Positions 32,700-43,859 of a stretch of DNA of 64,000 nucleotides are shown piece after piece. The number at the start of each line of letters is the position of its first letter. The stretch's first letter is position 1. The DNA is from Diogma glabrata. Its lineage: Eukaryota; Arthropoda; Insecta; Diptera; Cylindrotomidae. The translations under genes were made by a program, and so were the position numbers. Under the pieces are notes generated by a model. It saw only the letters and a list, made by a program, of their open reading frames with translations. It ran no database searches and was not told the origin of the DNA. The DNA lies in NCBI GenBank assembly GCA_963693315.1, contig OY856188.1, forward strand, positions 252,937,905-253,001,904. The letters are read 5' to 3'.

Positions 32700-35470
32700 A
32701 AGACATATGCACGAATTTCTTTGGTATCAAGTGAAAAATAAACAATTTGTATGGCAGGCCCCTCTCCTATTTGCCCAACTTTGCCCAAAAGCTTTCAAAG
32801 CTATGGGCAGTAACAAAACAAAACGAAAACCTATGTAGCAAAATTCTCTAGTCTTCTCAGCACATTTGTCCAATATTATCCAAAGCTTTTCAGATCAACA
32901 TCCTCAGCTAAAGAATTTACTGACATTTGCAAAGTAGTTCTCGCGTTTACGTGTCACATGATGGCCAAACCACAGACTGCCGAACATTTTTGCTATTAAA
33001 ATTCCTCATGATCCAAAACGTCGAGAAACGCCCAAAAAGTTGTAGTTTCAAAAGAATTTGCAAAAATTTCTCGATACTTTTTTCAAACCTTACTTCGGTC
33101 TGCATCATGCTTTTGTCGTTTGCACTGGAAATCCTATTTTTATTTGCAGATAAAATATACAAAAAATTTAATAAGAGGCTTATATGCAAAATAAACAAAC
33201 CGGCACTTAGAATTTCTTCCTAAAATGCAACTCTAATACCAATAATACCCGATTAGCTTTTATCAAATATCACTTCTTCAGACATTCAATGACTTTAAAG
33301 TTTGAAAGAAGTCTTAAATTCTTGGTTAAAAATTTAAATATCCATAACATTATGCAAATGTTGATACAAAGTCGGTAACTGGAGCTTTTGTTGTAGTTTT
33401 ATGTTAATTATTAACGAAATTTAATTTTTTGGCTATGCGACATATTCTGAAACCGTTTAAGAGATGGTACCAAATACATAAATCTTAAGCAAAAAATATA
33501 CAAACTTAAAATTTATATAATAAAAAAACCAATTTAAATTTCTTGAAAGTATTTTTAATATCAAAAAAAAAAAAAATTTCAAATAAAAATTAATGATGGC
33601 ATTTTCAAATAAAACTTGATGTAAAGAATTATAAAATTTTGAAATAAATAAACAAACACGAAAAGATGGCTCATTTTCAAGGTAAACATCATCTTTGTCT
33701 TGTCATAATGGCATACAAAAAAAACAAATTAAACACGTTATAAAGTTATTAAATTTTATAAAATTCGTTTGTGTGTGATTTGGATATAAGACATCCAACA
33801 TAAAATGTTTAAGAAGACACAACTTAAACATATTGAATATAAATAAACAGAAAATTAATTTTTTTTGGACCTGTATGAGGTCATGAATGTAATTTTAATT
33901 ATTTTAAAAAAAACTGTAAATGATTATTTATTATTCACGTGACATGGGCACAACAAACTATATTGACCTTTTCGTATAACAAAAAAAACATAAGTCTTGG
34001 GAAACTAATGTTAGTGAAAATAATTTTTCTTAAGACTTGCAAAAAGCACTAATAAGAAAAAGGACTGATAAGAAAGGGAACCCAACCAACTACTTTTGGT
34101 TTGTGTTGCAACATGAACTGTTCTATAAGACTCATGAGGGATATAGGGGTAAAGGATTCTATAGGACGCAATATTGATATTCCAGTTTTACATCCCAACA
34201 AACCCGGTATAGTGGAATTAAGATCAACATTTTCTATTTTTTTCTAAATATATTAGCAAAGCAATTCCCTGATTTTATTTATCTCAAAAGTCAATTTTAT
34301 TCAAAACTTAACTGTCAAACACCATCATTCCTTGTGAAATTAATCACAATCTAGCAGAAACTGTATACTTTAAATATGTGTAGCTTTCTTGTATGGACGA
34401 ACCTTTATGTCTAGTTTCTGCGTCAACGAACGTATTACCTCATTAAGACAGAAATTTGTTGCAATTGTTTGTGTTAAGGATCCATTAATATTTTTTGTTA
34501 TCCTCATTAAAACCCTCCAAGTTAGAACATTATATGTAATCGAGAGAAAAAATTTTTCATGTTCGATATAAAAGCTGCGGTTAATCTCACTCGTGCTTCA
34601 CATAATAATAATAGTGCTGAATTTCTCAAATGGTTGTCGACATAACCTTTTGAATGATGCGTACAAATTGGTTTTTGACGTGACGCAAAAAATATCCAAA
34701 ACCTAAATAACATTTGCATTAGCAATACTTAAGGGATACACGTCAATGTTTGCTTTTTAGAGTGCAAATAACATTCAAAATCACATCTAACGTTCCGTGT
34801 TCACGGCATAATACAACGGTTGATCAAAGTCGTGTTCCACACCTAACGGATTGCTTTTTAAGAAAAACTGTGAAAAGCAAAATAACCTTTACTTGTCTAT
34901 TACACGAACCTCAAAAGCGAATTAACGAATTAGGCTTAGTTTAACAAACGATAGTTTAAATAGATAAATATAAGCTAAGTTTGCACATGTCTAGGTGGTT
35001 GCTGAATCATTCAATATTGTCTATTGAAGTAACGAAAATCGGCGAGTCCAAAGGATTGAAACCAATTTTACATAAACCCATATATAGATATCAAAAGAAC
35101 CGAGAATCAAAACAAATTTTGCATCCCGTCTTCATCAAAAGCCAAAACAAGAATAAATATAACAACTCTTTTCTCTCCATCACAACTCGTTCTCTCTCTA
35201 TCCATTATAGAATCGTGCCCATAATAATTTATAATTGCATGTCCATGTCCCGATCTGACTCGTGTTCCACATTTTTCAAGTTTTATGATGGAGCAATAAT
35301 CTGAAATCAGAAGAACGTCTGCATTTTTACTTCAAAATACAATCATGATCTAGATCTAAAGGATAACGAAAAATTTTGCAAAGGTGTAAAAGATTAGCCA
35401 ATCCAATATTTCTAGATTTTATCCAACTCCGAAACACGTATAAGAGAAAAATGGGTTTTGGCACACTTGG
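32700..35470. other. Unassigned interval without supported genes
   Basis: Open frames at 32927-33223, 34389-34571, 34750-34944 and 34981-35304 carry no motif I recognise. The stretch 34740-35300 is less AT-rich than its surroundings and could be decayed coding sequence, possibly belonging to the Gypsy relic downstream, but this cannot be shown by eye. Confidence 0.35.
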
Positions 35471-35499
35471 CACATTTGGCACACTCAAACACTCCACCG

Positions 35500-36250
35500 T
35501 ACTTTAAGGAGAAAATGAAGATCGAGGCGAGGCGTTTACTGATGGTCTTCGTGAGCTTGAAACAAGGAAAACAGCAATGTTGTCGTCAAAAGCAACATTC
35601 GCTGACGTAATTGCTTGTGCCTTGACAAACGAAACAGCGTAAGTTATTATGAAACCATCAGTTAAAATAGGCCGGGCAGCGTTGGCTGATAAGACCAAAT
35701 ACAAACCAAGACTACGAGGGGGTGACGGAAGTGACAAAATTAGATGCTGTTTACTTGACAAGCTAGCTAAAATCTAGGGGAGCAAAAAATCAAGGTCAAC
35801 CTCACCTATATAGCGACGGACAGCAGAAGAAGGGCTGCAAGCTATAGAGGCCGATGGAGCATTAACGCGTCAGTTAAACTAAAACGAGCTAGTCTAAAAT
35901 GGCGTAAGCTTTCCATAACCTTCATCCGTGTTTCGAGATTAACAAGAGGTGGTTACAGTCTTACTGTTAGGGCTAATATTTATGAAACAAAATGAAACAA
36001 ACAAAATTGTCATAACATTAGATACGGGAGCAACAAACACAATTTTCTGCACAGATGTTGTGAAAGGGAAAATAAAACCAACAGGAAGATACTGAATGAA
36101 ACCCAATCAGTATATCTAAAAGATATATCTAGATATTCACAAGTTTGTTAGGCAGAAAATACAACTGACCAGTGATAGAATGAAATTCAGACACGATGTT
36201 TGTCCAGACAAAACAAAATATTACAAAAAGTAGAGATATTCGCCAAAGAT
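35500..36250 (+). pseudogene. Ty3/Gypsy gag end and aspartic protease relic
   Basis: The gag-like part reads RKTAMLSSKATFADVIACAL, TNETASVIMKPSVKIGRAAL, then RGGDGSDKIRCCLLDKLAKI and SKKSRST. The last stretch resembles a degraded CCHC zinc knuckle ('RC--CDKLGHIARDC-SKKS'), with its Cys spacing lost. Further on, at 36009-36083, is KIVITLDTGATNTIFCTDVV then KGKIKP, the retropepsin active-site block with an intact DTGA. MKFRHDV at about 36180 fits the later 'm-F-hdv-vADI' strand of Gypsy proteases. Many stops and frame changes lie between these pieces. No LTR was identified. The protease assignment is stronger than the gag assignment. Confidence 0.65.
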
Positions 36251-36712
36251 ACCTGTGTACCAGATTTGGGGTCAGTAAGTCAAGTAGCTGGTGAGTTATT
36301 GTGTCCACACACAGACAAACACCACAATTAACCCGCGGATCTGAAAATCAATACCATGGCATAAATTGGTCTAAGATACCTGTTTACCAAACAAGCCTAC
36401 AGGGATCAATAGGGGAGTCCCATATTGGGTGCCATCTTGTAGTTAAAAGACTGGTGGTCCGTGAAGGTTCACTATTTGGTCGGGCACGCAAAACCTACAT
36501 TCAAATGCCGCTATCTCAATCTGGCGTGAGTTCTGGTGACCAACCTCTTAACAAGAAAATGTTTACTAAACAAAATCGCTTTCACGTACCTTAAATACCA
36601 CCTTGGATCTCCAGACGGGAGATCTGCCTTGCCACCACTCCCCCCAAATATTAACACTAAAAATGCATCCTGGCCTTTATTTTTCACGTAATACGAAAAA
36701 TCTTGGACCCTA

Positions 36713-37101
36713 ACACAAAACGTGGACCCTTACACAAAATGACGGATCACATTTATCGGTATTTGAGATTGATCGGGTCAGATCTGTATTTTATACTTAA
36801 GACAGACGATGGGGAGTATAGAACGCGATATAACTTTAAGATCAGAGACCTTTTTGAGGGTCCAGATATAATAGGTTGAATCTGAAATGCCAATGCCGAT
36901 TCACAGTCTGAAATGATTAAAAAAATGTACGTTAGTACCCCAGAAAGCGGACGACCGCGAGGTAGACAACGACTGCAACGCGAGACGGACGTAACAAACG
37001 ACCTTATAAAAATTGCCATGGTGATTTTTTCACTGTTGCGAATGACCGTGGTGAATATTCGAAGCTGGTGAGCTTGGCAACGCTCCTACATGGAGCATGA
37101 A
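36713..37101 (+). pseudogene. RTE-like non-LTR reverse transcriptase C-terminus, copy 2
   Basis: This is a second, shorter copy of the sequence at 20.56-21.02 kb. Shared nucleotide blocks include cgtggacccttacacaaaat, agatcagagacctt, gattcacagtctg, aatgtacgttagtacccc and attcgaagctggt. Both end with tacatggagyrtgaacgcca. The copy has more deletions than copy 1, for example in the region corresponding to 'IRSSRITWFGHVLRA', which is reduced. No intact frame remains. Confidence 0.85.
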
Positions 37102-37229
37102 CGCCACAAAAAAAATCTAACCTTTTCAATTTTTTTCAACAACTTACGTCACTTACGTCAGCTGCAGTTATTTGCAATTCAATAAACACGCCTTTAAAGT
37201 ACAAACAATACAAACACAATAATATGTAC

Positions 37230-37975
37230 AATAATATACAAACTTTTTTTGAAATTCCAAAAATATTTCAAAAACTATAACAAAATCAAAAATAGAAATT
37301 TTTTTCAAAACTCAAAAAATATTACATAATTAAAAATTGAAACTTTTTCCAAATCAAAAATTCAAAAAACTTTTTCCAAAATTCTGCAAATATCGCAAAA
37401 TTTATAAAAATACCAGCTTTCTTCAAAATTCCAAAAATTATAATAAAATCAAAAATTTAAACTTTTTCAAAACTGTGAAAAACATTCCGAAAATTCTTAC
37501 CAAATCAAAAATACCGACAATTTTCAAAATTCCAAAAATATTTCAAAATTTATAACAAAATCAAATATTTCCATGTTCAATTTCATGTTCGATAACATTT
37601 CATGTCATTTTTTTTCCTAAAAACTGAGCAAAAAAAATGAAAATAATTCTTTTGACACACTTGACAACAAATTTTTGACAAACTTATAATGCAATAATCT
37701 AGATTTTGGTCTCACATACCAATCCCGACCATCAAGATTTCCCCAAATTCAATGTTCCAAATCGAAAGTGCCGATGGTAACCACTTAAAAGTTAGACGAA
37801 TGTTTTTAAGCAAAAAATATGCAAATTTTCTTGTGTTGAACACATCGTCCTTTCGGCTCTTACCATTGAGTAAACCTATTTTTAAAAACAAATATTTTTG
37901 AAATCCCTCTAGCCGTTTTCTAGATTTCGTCGGTTGTGACGGCCCAGCCGGCCGGCAGACAGACATACATTTTTT
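37230..37975 (-). repeat. Dispersed minisatellite-bearing element, copy B
   Basis: At 37230-37570 there is a degenerate tandem array of roughly 45-60-bp units built of aaaatcaaaaat, aaactttttcaaaa and ttccaaaaatatt. Next come atgttcaatttcatgttcga, tgacacacttgacaac, acaaacttataatgcaataa and tctag. At 37.9 kb it ends with gtcggttgtgacggcccagc then cggccggcagacagacat. The order tandem array - TGACACACTTGAC - TTATAATGC - CCGGCCGG is shared, in whole or part, with copies at 4.4, 52.9, 53.3-54.6 and 56.2-57.4 kb. No protein is evident. Confidence 0.75.
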
Positions 37976-37979
37976 TTTT

Positions 37980-39540
37980 GTTTTTTTAGAATCTTAGAAT
38001 CAGTAGGTTTGTTATGAAGTGTGGTTCAGACTTCGTGATTGGGAGTCGAGCCGCTTTCCCACGTGCATTGCGTTTGCATTGACAGAGGTTTTCATGGTTG
38101 TTTTCGTTTTTCCTTTAAACATAGTTTCTTGTACTCAATCCGTAGCCGTCATCTACAATGGTTTCCGTTTAAAAAAATTACCATACAATTGTTGTGTGCT
38201 ATTTCCCAATGTAATTTCATATATTCAACTTGTAATCGTTAATCGCTATATAATTGTCATAAAACAGTTGTGCAGTACCATAGATTCATAATCGCGCTGT
38301 TTCATGTGTAATTCTTGCAATCGTATCATAATCAATGTTTATCATTTAATTCTTTTCAATTTTTTTTATATCAATTAGCTATGTAAATTCACTAGTAGGT
38401 ATAAATAATGAACAAAAACAGAAATAAAATTCCCCAAGAAACTACCTTATCGATTCGTTATTATTGGCAAACGGCGTTAGCTGATTATAAATAGAACGCG
38501 ATAGATAGCTTCGGTCTCTGTTACCTTTGAAAATTCTATTCGTGAATATCGGCAAGCAAATGTAGAATTTCTTTTTGAATACACGTTCTGTATATTAAAT
38601 TTAAGTAGTGAAATTTTACTTAAATTAAATTTACTATTAAATAGTGCAATTAGTCCAATTTTTTTAATTAGCATAATTCATTAGTGCAATTTAGCAAAAA
38701 GTTAAATGTTTTGTGCCGCGTCCTGTAATCAAACAAAAAAAAAAGAAAATCACAAAAAAGTTACTACCCAACTTCAATTTTCTAGTTTTCAATTTAGTAC
38801 AAGTTTATATGTTTGTGTCGTTACATTACAAACATGAAAACTCTCTGATACCTTTTGGCATTTCGCGCGTGAATATCAAAAGCAAGGAAACTTGGATGCA
38901 CGTTTCCCGTATTATAATTAAATAGTGAAAATTAAAAAAAAAAATGAAAATTTTTTTTGTGTGTGCAATTAGATCAATTAGGTAAATTTTTTTTTATTAA
39001 TGTAAATCTTAGTTCAATTTATAAGAAAAAAGACAACATGTAGATGTTTGTGCTGTGTTAAAGCAAGTTTAACAAAAACATAAAATTATATGGATTGCAT
39101 TTGTATTGAGTAAAAATGTCCTTGGCGTTCAGTTAGTTCAGTTTTTATTTAGCTACAATCATGAGTTCAAATTTAAAACAAATTTGTGTGTCTGTGCCGC
39201 ATGGGTGGTTAATTAAAAATAAAAAACCCTAAGAAAAATTTACTACCCATGTAAACTCATATTTCGACTTTATGTCTAATCAGTTCACAGCTTTTGGTGG
39301 TTTTGTTTTGACAGCTAGACGTCGAGTGGTTTCATGTGGTGAATCTTATTATTTAAAAATAACGGAATTAATTCCAGAAAAGAATGAATCCGTTTAATTA
39401 AATGTACTGTCCATTCTTGTGCTGTAATAAATTTAACTAATAATTTGTAATAATATGACTGCGAAATTACTGTGATATTGTATGTTCCCTCAAACTGTGA
39501 TAAAGATAACTATAAATAATAATTTTGCATTCTCATTTAA
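37980..39540. other. Unassigned interval, possible LTR-type promoter near 38.49 kb
   Basis: No coding motif was recognised. At about 38489 the string attataaatagaacgcgata looks like a TATA box with sequence suited to a start site downstream, which would fit the 5' LTR of a retrotransposon whose leader lies at 40.2 kb. No matching second LTR was found. Confidence 0.25.
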
Positions 39541-39548
39541 AAATATAT

Positions 39549-39712
39549 ACGTAAAATTCTATGTTAGCATAATTTATATAAAAATAATTACGTAAAATTC
39601 TGTGTTAGCATAATTTATATAAAAGTAATTACGTATAATTCTGTGTTAGCATAATCTATTTAAAAATAAATACGTATAATTCGTTGTTGGCATAAGTTAT
39701 ATAAAAATAAAT
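39549..39712 (+). repeat. 41-bp tandem repeat, four copies
   Basis: The unit begins acgtaaaattctgtgttagc and continues ataatttatataaaaataatt. Four consecutive copies are visible with a few substitutions each; the later copies use acgtataattc. Confidence 0.92.
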
Positions 39713-40169
39713 GTGAAGAAAAATAAATTTAACCAAAAACTGTTACATAATAAACCTCGTACTCATCTTAATTTTAATTGCTTGTTGAAATTGGGAGATT
39801 GTCCATGTTCCAGATAGTTGTGTTATTAAAATCCTACCTTCATCGACACAAAATCTCTGTGATATTTCTGGGGAAACACTGATATCAGGACGAAGTGAAT
39901 CAGTGGATTGGAAGCTGGAGTGTGATTTACGGGAAATACTTGGCCGCATGTTACGATTATAAATATGTATCCGGCACGACCATTTGGTTTTTGTGATATT
40001 ACGTTGACATCCTCATTCCTGCTGAATAGTACATTTCCGGTAATACAAAAAAAAGGGGAAAGAAATATCACCGATCATCAACAAGTTAGGATTACAATAA
40101 TTTTTACATCGTCGTCGTGATACTGATGTCAGAGCTCACCAATCGATGAACTGGATGAGGATGAGCGAT

Positions 40170-41560
40170 TAACTTTGGACAACAGGAGTGGGAGCTGGCC
40201 AAGCTATGGGGTGAGTCGTTTTAAACATGTATATATGTGGGAGCATTTGTACTATGAATGTTTGCGTGAATGTATGGGGTGTATGTGGGCGGCTGAATGC
40301 ATATGTAATCAATATTTCGATTTATTTTTTTTATAATTTTAATTAGTGCATTATCTTATGTGATTTAGCCATTCATTATCAGTAATTTATTGTTGGAAAA
40401 TATGAAGGAAAATAAGAGTAATAGCGAATGGTTACAAGGTTCCTAATAGGAACCTTCAATGATAATATTCATTGAAATTTAACCCAAACTCATTTACTTA
40501 CAACTAATGGTAATTTTTTAATATTGCTATAATGGGTGCTGAATTTTGAAACCATATTGTCTAAAGACAATGCTTTTGAAATCATTCACGATTTTTCAAG
40601 GCAAATACTATTACACCAGAAAATAATAATACCTTTTACGGGATCGAAATTACTCATGCCAATCTTATCCTATAGTATGACTAATAACCAAACTAAAGTT
40701 ACGATTATTACCTTTCGAGATAAATATGAAAGTTTTCGTAATACGAACTGTCGTTATTATTCACCAAATTTCTTCATTTTGTTTAATGGTGGATGTCATG
40801 AAGTTAGGCCTTTACATAATCGTAACCCATGGTATCTTGGTCTAAAGCAGATCAGTAAATATAATAATGTTTTGAGGTTTTTACTTCGTATTCGAAAAAT
40901 GAAGGACCATTGGATTTGTAAATACTAGAGAGAGTTGGTTCAACCAATAAAATTTAATTTTAGTATTTTATCAGAAATTAAAAAGGAACAGTTTTGGTGG
41001 ATTTCGATCAATAAAAAATCGCTGAAGAAGCGAATGATGATGAAGTTTTCTTTTTATTAATGACTATATACCTATTATAGACCAACTTTGGATAGTATTA
41101 TTTGAAATTTTAAAGCTTCAATCTTTCCTTGATTACAGATTTATATATTGGTTTATTTGCTTTACCACAATTTTCATTTATATTATATTTCTCATGTAAA
41201 TTGGGCGTATGGGCTTGGATGTGTACATGTGTGTGTGTATGTGGGGGTGTGAGTGTGTGTGTGTGCATGATTGGATGAGATGCGAGAGGGTGTGAATGAG
41301 TGCTGAAATATAGGGGTTGGGCGTGGTGATCGTGGTTCGTTCGTACCCGGGGGTCGCCAGAGTCTGTTTAGTTCACTTACCTTTTTTTTACATCAGTTCT
41401 TATCTCATGTTACGCGTACAAATGCAGTTATTTGTGCTGGAGCAGTAGGTATTCTTCTCTCGACCCCATAGGCTGCAGCTAGTCTGGGGCTAAAGATAAT
41501 CTCGCTAGGTACGCGGCCTGCTATGCACTTCGTTGTTAGTCAACGAGGCAGCGCTTAATT
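40170..41560 (+). other. Leader-like sequence with splice-donor-like site, copy 2
   Basis: The segment aggagtgggagctggccaag then ctatggggtgagtc is followed 1.3 kb later by tctcgctaggtacgcggcct and cttcgttgttagtcaac. Both ends have relatives at 7.31 and 7.55 kb, where the spacing is only about 230 bp. The interval contains a GT-rich microsatellite at about 41219-41270 (tgtgtgtgtatgtgggggtg). An LTR-retrotransposon 5' leader is my best guess. Confidence 0.35.
40536..40928 (+). CDS. Unrecognised open reading frame of about 130 codons
   Basis: This is one of the longest non-repetitive open frames in the window. It includes DNAFEIIHDFSRQILLHQKI, TNNQTKVTIITFRDKYESFR, NTNCRYYSPNFFILFNGGCH and NPWYLGLKQISKYNN. 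The mix of residues looks protein-like, but I cannot name a domain, and no splice signals, signal peptide or membrane segment are evident. It opens with TTG or an internal ATG. It lies between the two parts of a leader-like sequence, so it might be derived from a retroelement or be a chance frame in AT-rich DNA. Confidence 0.15.
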   Translation: MLNFETILSKDNAFEIIHDFSRQILLHQKIIIPFTGSKLLMPILSYSMTNNQTKVTIITFRDKYESFRNTNCRYYSPNFFILFNGGCHEVRPLHNRNPWYLGLKQISKYNNVLRFLLRIRKMKDHWICKY

Positions 41561-41924
41561 ACAGGTTCTAAAATTTCGAGAGATGCCAAAAAAGGTGGTG
41601 GTAAGAATTTTACTTTTGTCTCGAGAATGCAAGGGCTTTCAGACCGAAGTAATAGAGAAAAATTTAATACTGGCGGCAGTGTCGAATGTACTTCGTAATA
41701 TTAAAAAAAATTTGTTTATACAAACAAGTGAGTTGAGAAGTTTTGAAAATTGGATAAGGACCGATTATTTCACTGTTTAATCGTTGGCCGAGCCTTTTCG
41801 ATTTCAGAAACATTGTAAGGGAGATCTTACAAATGTCACATTAAGAAACATAGTATTTAATTTGCCGGCCAGTCGGGGTCAAAAGTAAAATGTTAAATTA
41901 AAGTAAGCATTATACAGTTTTTGC

Positions 41925-42660
41925 AACTCCACCGAGTGCAGAGGTACGAGGATCATGAACCTGGGAAATCCACTTGGTCGTTAATTCTTCGAAGATCCAG
42001 TTTTCAAGTTTCACCTTCCGGTGTAACATTGATCTGGGAGAAATTAAGTCTTTTATACACACGTCCATCAGGACAATTCGTCATGATGGACGAATTATCC
42101 TGACGTCCGTCACAACTGTTAAAAGCAAAGAATTTTAAATCAAGATTAAAAACATAAGTTTCGTAATCGGTAACCGCATCGATGGAGAACATTCTCAAGA
42201 GAATATAGAACAATCTTCTTACCACGCCGATACTCAATATCAAAAGTGAATCCTTGCAGCTTCAAGCTCCATCGTGCCAGACGATATGACAGATCTTTCT
42301 GCTGCATCAACCACTTGAGTGAGGCGTGATTGGTAATGATATTTAAAGAAGACCCTTGATGTATGCATGGAACTTCTTAATATTTAGGTTTGCAGCAAGG
42401 CATTCTGCTGACGGAGTTACGTTGAGAATAAGGTGTTCAATACCCTCTTTGTTCAACATTCTAAATACAGTCGAACTTTACCAGGTTTCCGTACCAGAAC
42501 TATTGGTGAACTCCAAGGACTGACACTTTCTTCGATGACCCCCAGCGCCAGTATACGAGCTCATCCCCCATTATTTCCTCTATTGCTGGTGATATGGGCT
42601 AGTGTCTCTATTTGATAGGGACTGTGTCACCAACATTAATTATGTGTTTGTCAATCATCA
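41925..42660 (-). pseudogene. Ty3/Gypsy pol relic (reverse transcriptase, RNase H, integrase start)
   Basis: On the minus strand, from high to low coordinates: PISPAIEEIMGDEL and, in another frame, GVIEESVSPWSSPIVLVRKP then GKVRLYLEC (entry to the reverse transcriptase fingers). A large deletion removes the palm with its YVDD box. RNase H follows at 42390-42170: SSLNIITNHASLKWLMQQKD, LSYRLARWSLKLQGFTFDIE then YRRGKKIV. The last part has GRVYKRLNFSQINVTPE and, near 41.93-42.0 kb, VHDPRTSALGGVAKTV, matching 'iHe-HD-pts-HgGvaKTl' at the start of the integrase zinc-binding domain. The family identity is clear; frameshifts and deletions make it non-functional. A second reverse transcriptase piece in opposite orientation follows at 42.69 kb. 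Confidence 0.88.
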
Positions 42661-42689
42661 ATTATGTGTCCCAATTTTAGAAAACGACG

Positions 42690-42810
42690 GATGAAGCTGT
42701 ATTGCATCCTGCAGGCGCTAGGGGTCATCCAATAAAGTGACAGTCTTGGGAGATCGCCAATGGTTCTGGTACGCAACTCTGGTAAAGTTTGCCTGTGCTT
42801 AGACTCCCGT
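42690..42810 (+). pseudogene. Ty3/Gypsy reverse transcriptase fragment in inverted orientation
   Basis: The plus-strand frame reads QALGVIQ, a stop, SDSLGRSPMVLVRNSGKVCL then CLDSR. This is the same protein segment (GVIE-S-SPWSSPIVLV-K-GK-R) that occurs on the minus strand at 42.46-42.55 kb. The two copies are head-to-head about 150 bp apart and differ at many positions, so they are separate old copies. Confidence 0.8.
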
Positions 42811-42868
42811 TTAGACTCCCGTCTCACACTTTCGTGACGCACTTTTACTCTTCATAATTGCAGACAGA

Positions 42869-43790
42869 TTTATTTATTTTTATTTATTTATTTATTTATT
42901 TATATATATTATACATACATAAGCTTGCAGCTTTTTAATTATATATTTTAATAAGTTATATACTATGGCGTACAAGAATTTTATTTTTTCAATTTTACTT
43001 TTCCTTATAACTAATTGAATTACAAAAAAAAAAAATAAGATAACCAAACTCAATGAAGCACTTATAGTTAGAATAGTCAGGATAGTTTTTTTAATTTCAT
43101 TTCATTTTTAATAATATGCAATACACAAATAACCACTATTTACAAAAATAATTATAATTTATGTCAATTGTTACAACCTAAACTATTTCAAAGTTGAAAA
43201 AATTACGATATTCTTTTCGAAAACTATTGAATGATTGCGCTGATTTAATATTTACAGGTAAGGAATTCCATTTGGAGATACCTCGAGCAAAAAAAGACGA
43301 GTTCAGCATATGTGTACTATTTCGTGGTACAATAAGATTATTTAGTCTCTGCGAAGTAGTTCGAGTAAGTTTAAGAAAAAGGTATATTGGTTCCTCTGTT
43401 TTCAACAACCGGTAGAAAATACAATTATTTTTGAAATTTAAAAATTCTCGAAAGCTGCATCCAGTGACTTTGTTTGCATATGACGAAACATGATCAAATT
43501 TACGTAACTTAAAAACATAACGTATGCAGGCATTAAACAATAATTGCAGCTTATGAAAATATATTTCATGCATTCCAGAGAAAACCGAACTACAATACGA
43601 AAAATGAGGCATGACATACGTTTGGATGAATTTACGTCGCAATGCCGTTGAAGCGAAACTTGTGGTTGACCATAAGGTTCGGAGTATACCGAAAATTTTA
43701 TTGCTCAAATAATTTGTATGTTGTTCCCATGATAACAGATGGAGTTTCATATCCAAAAGGATTTTTGGTGAGAAGTAGAATTAAAAATTC
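42869..43790 (-). mobile_element. 5'-truncated non-LTR retrotransposon with (TAAA)n tail
   Basis: The minus-strand element comprises a C-terminal open frame (stop at 43178), about 270 bp of 3' untranslated sequence and a terminal (TTTA)n tract on the plus strand at 42869-42903, which is (TAAA)n in sense orientation. Simple-sequence 3' tails and 5' truncation are the hallmarks of target-primed reverse transcription. It sits directly next to the Gypsy fragment at 42.69-42.81 kb, so it may have inserted into it. Confidence 0.78.
43178..43790 (-). pseudogene. Non-LTR reverse transcriptase C-terminal region, 190-codon open frame
   Basis: This is the longest retrotransposon frame still open in the window. 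It reads ILLDMKLHLLSWEQHTNYLS, NKIFGILRTLWSTTSFASTA, LRRKFIQTYVMPHFSYCSSV, FSGMHEIYFHKLQLLFNACI, RYVFKLRKFDHVSSYANKVT, then FFARGISKWNSLPVNIKSAQ and SFNSFRKEYRNFFNF before a TAA. This matches the thumb ('lLd-kL-W--H----s-k--g-L--l'), the 'ip-f-Yc--v--G-----l-kLq-l-Na--R-i' linker and the terminal 'F--r----WNsLP--ik-a-s---Fk' segment. Upstream of about 43790 the frame is lost, so the palm and fingers are missing. An intact tail suggests it is younger than its neighbours. Confidence 0.88.
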
Positions 43791-43859
43791 AATGGTTTAT
43801 TGTCAATTAGAAGAACAGAATATTATGTTAGTCATTGTATAGTAAAAAAAGGATATAGA

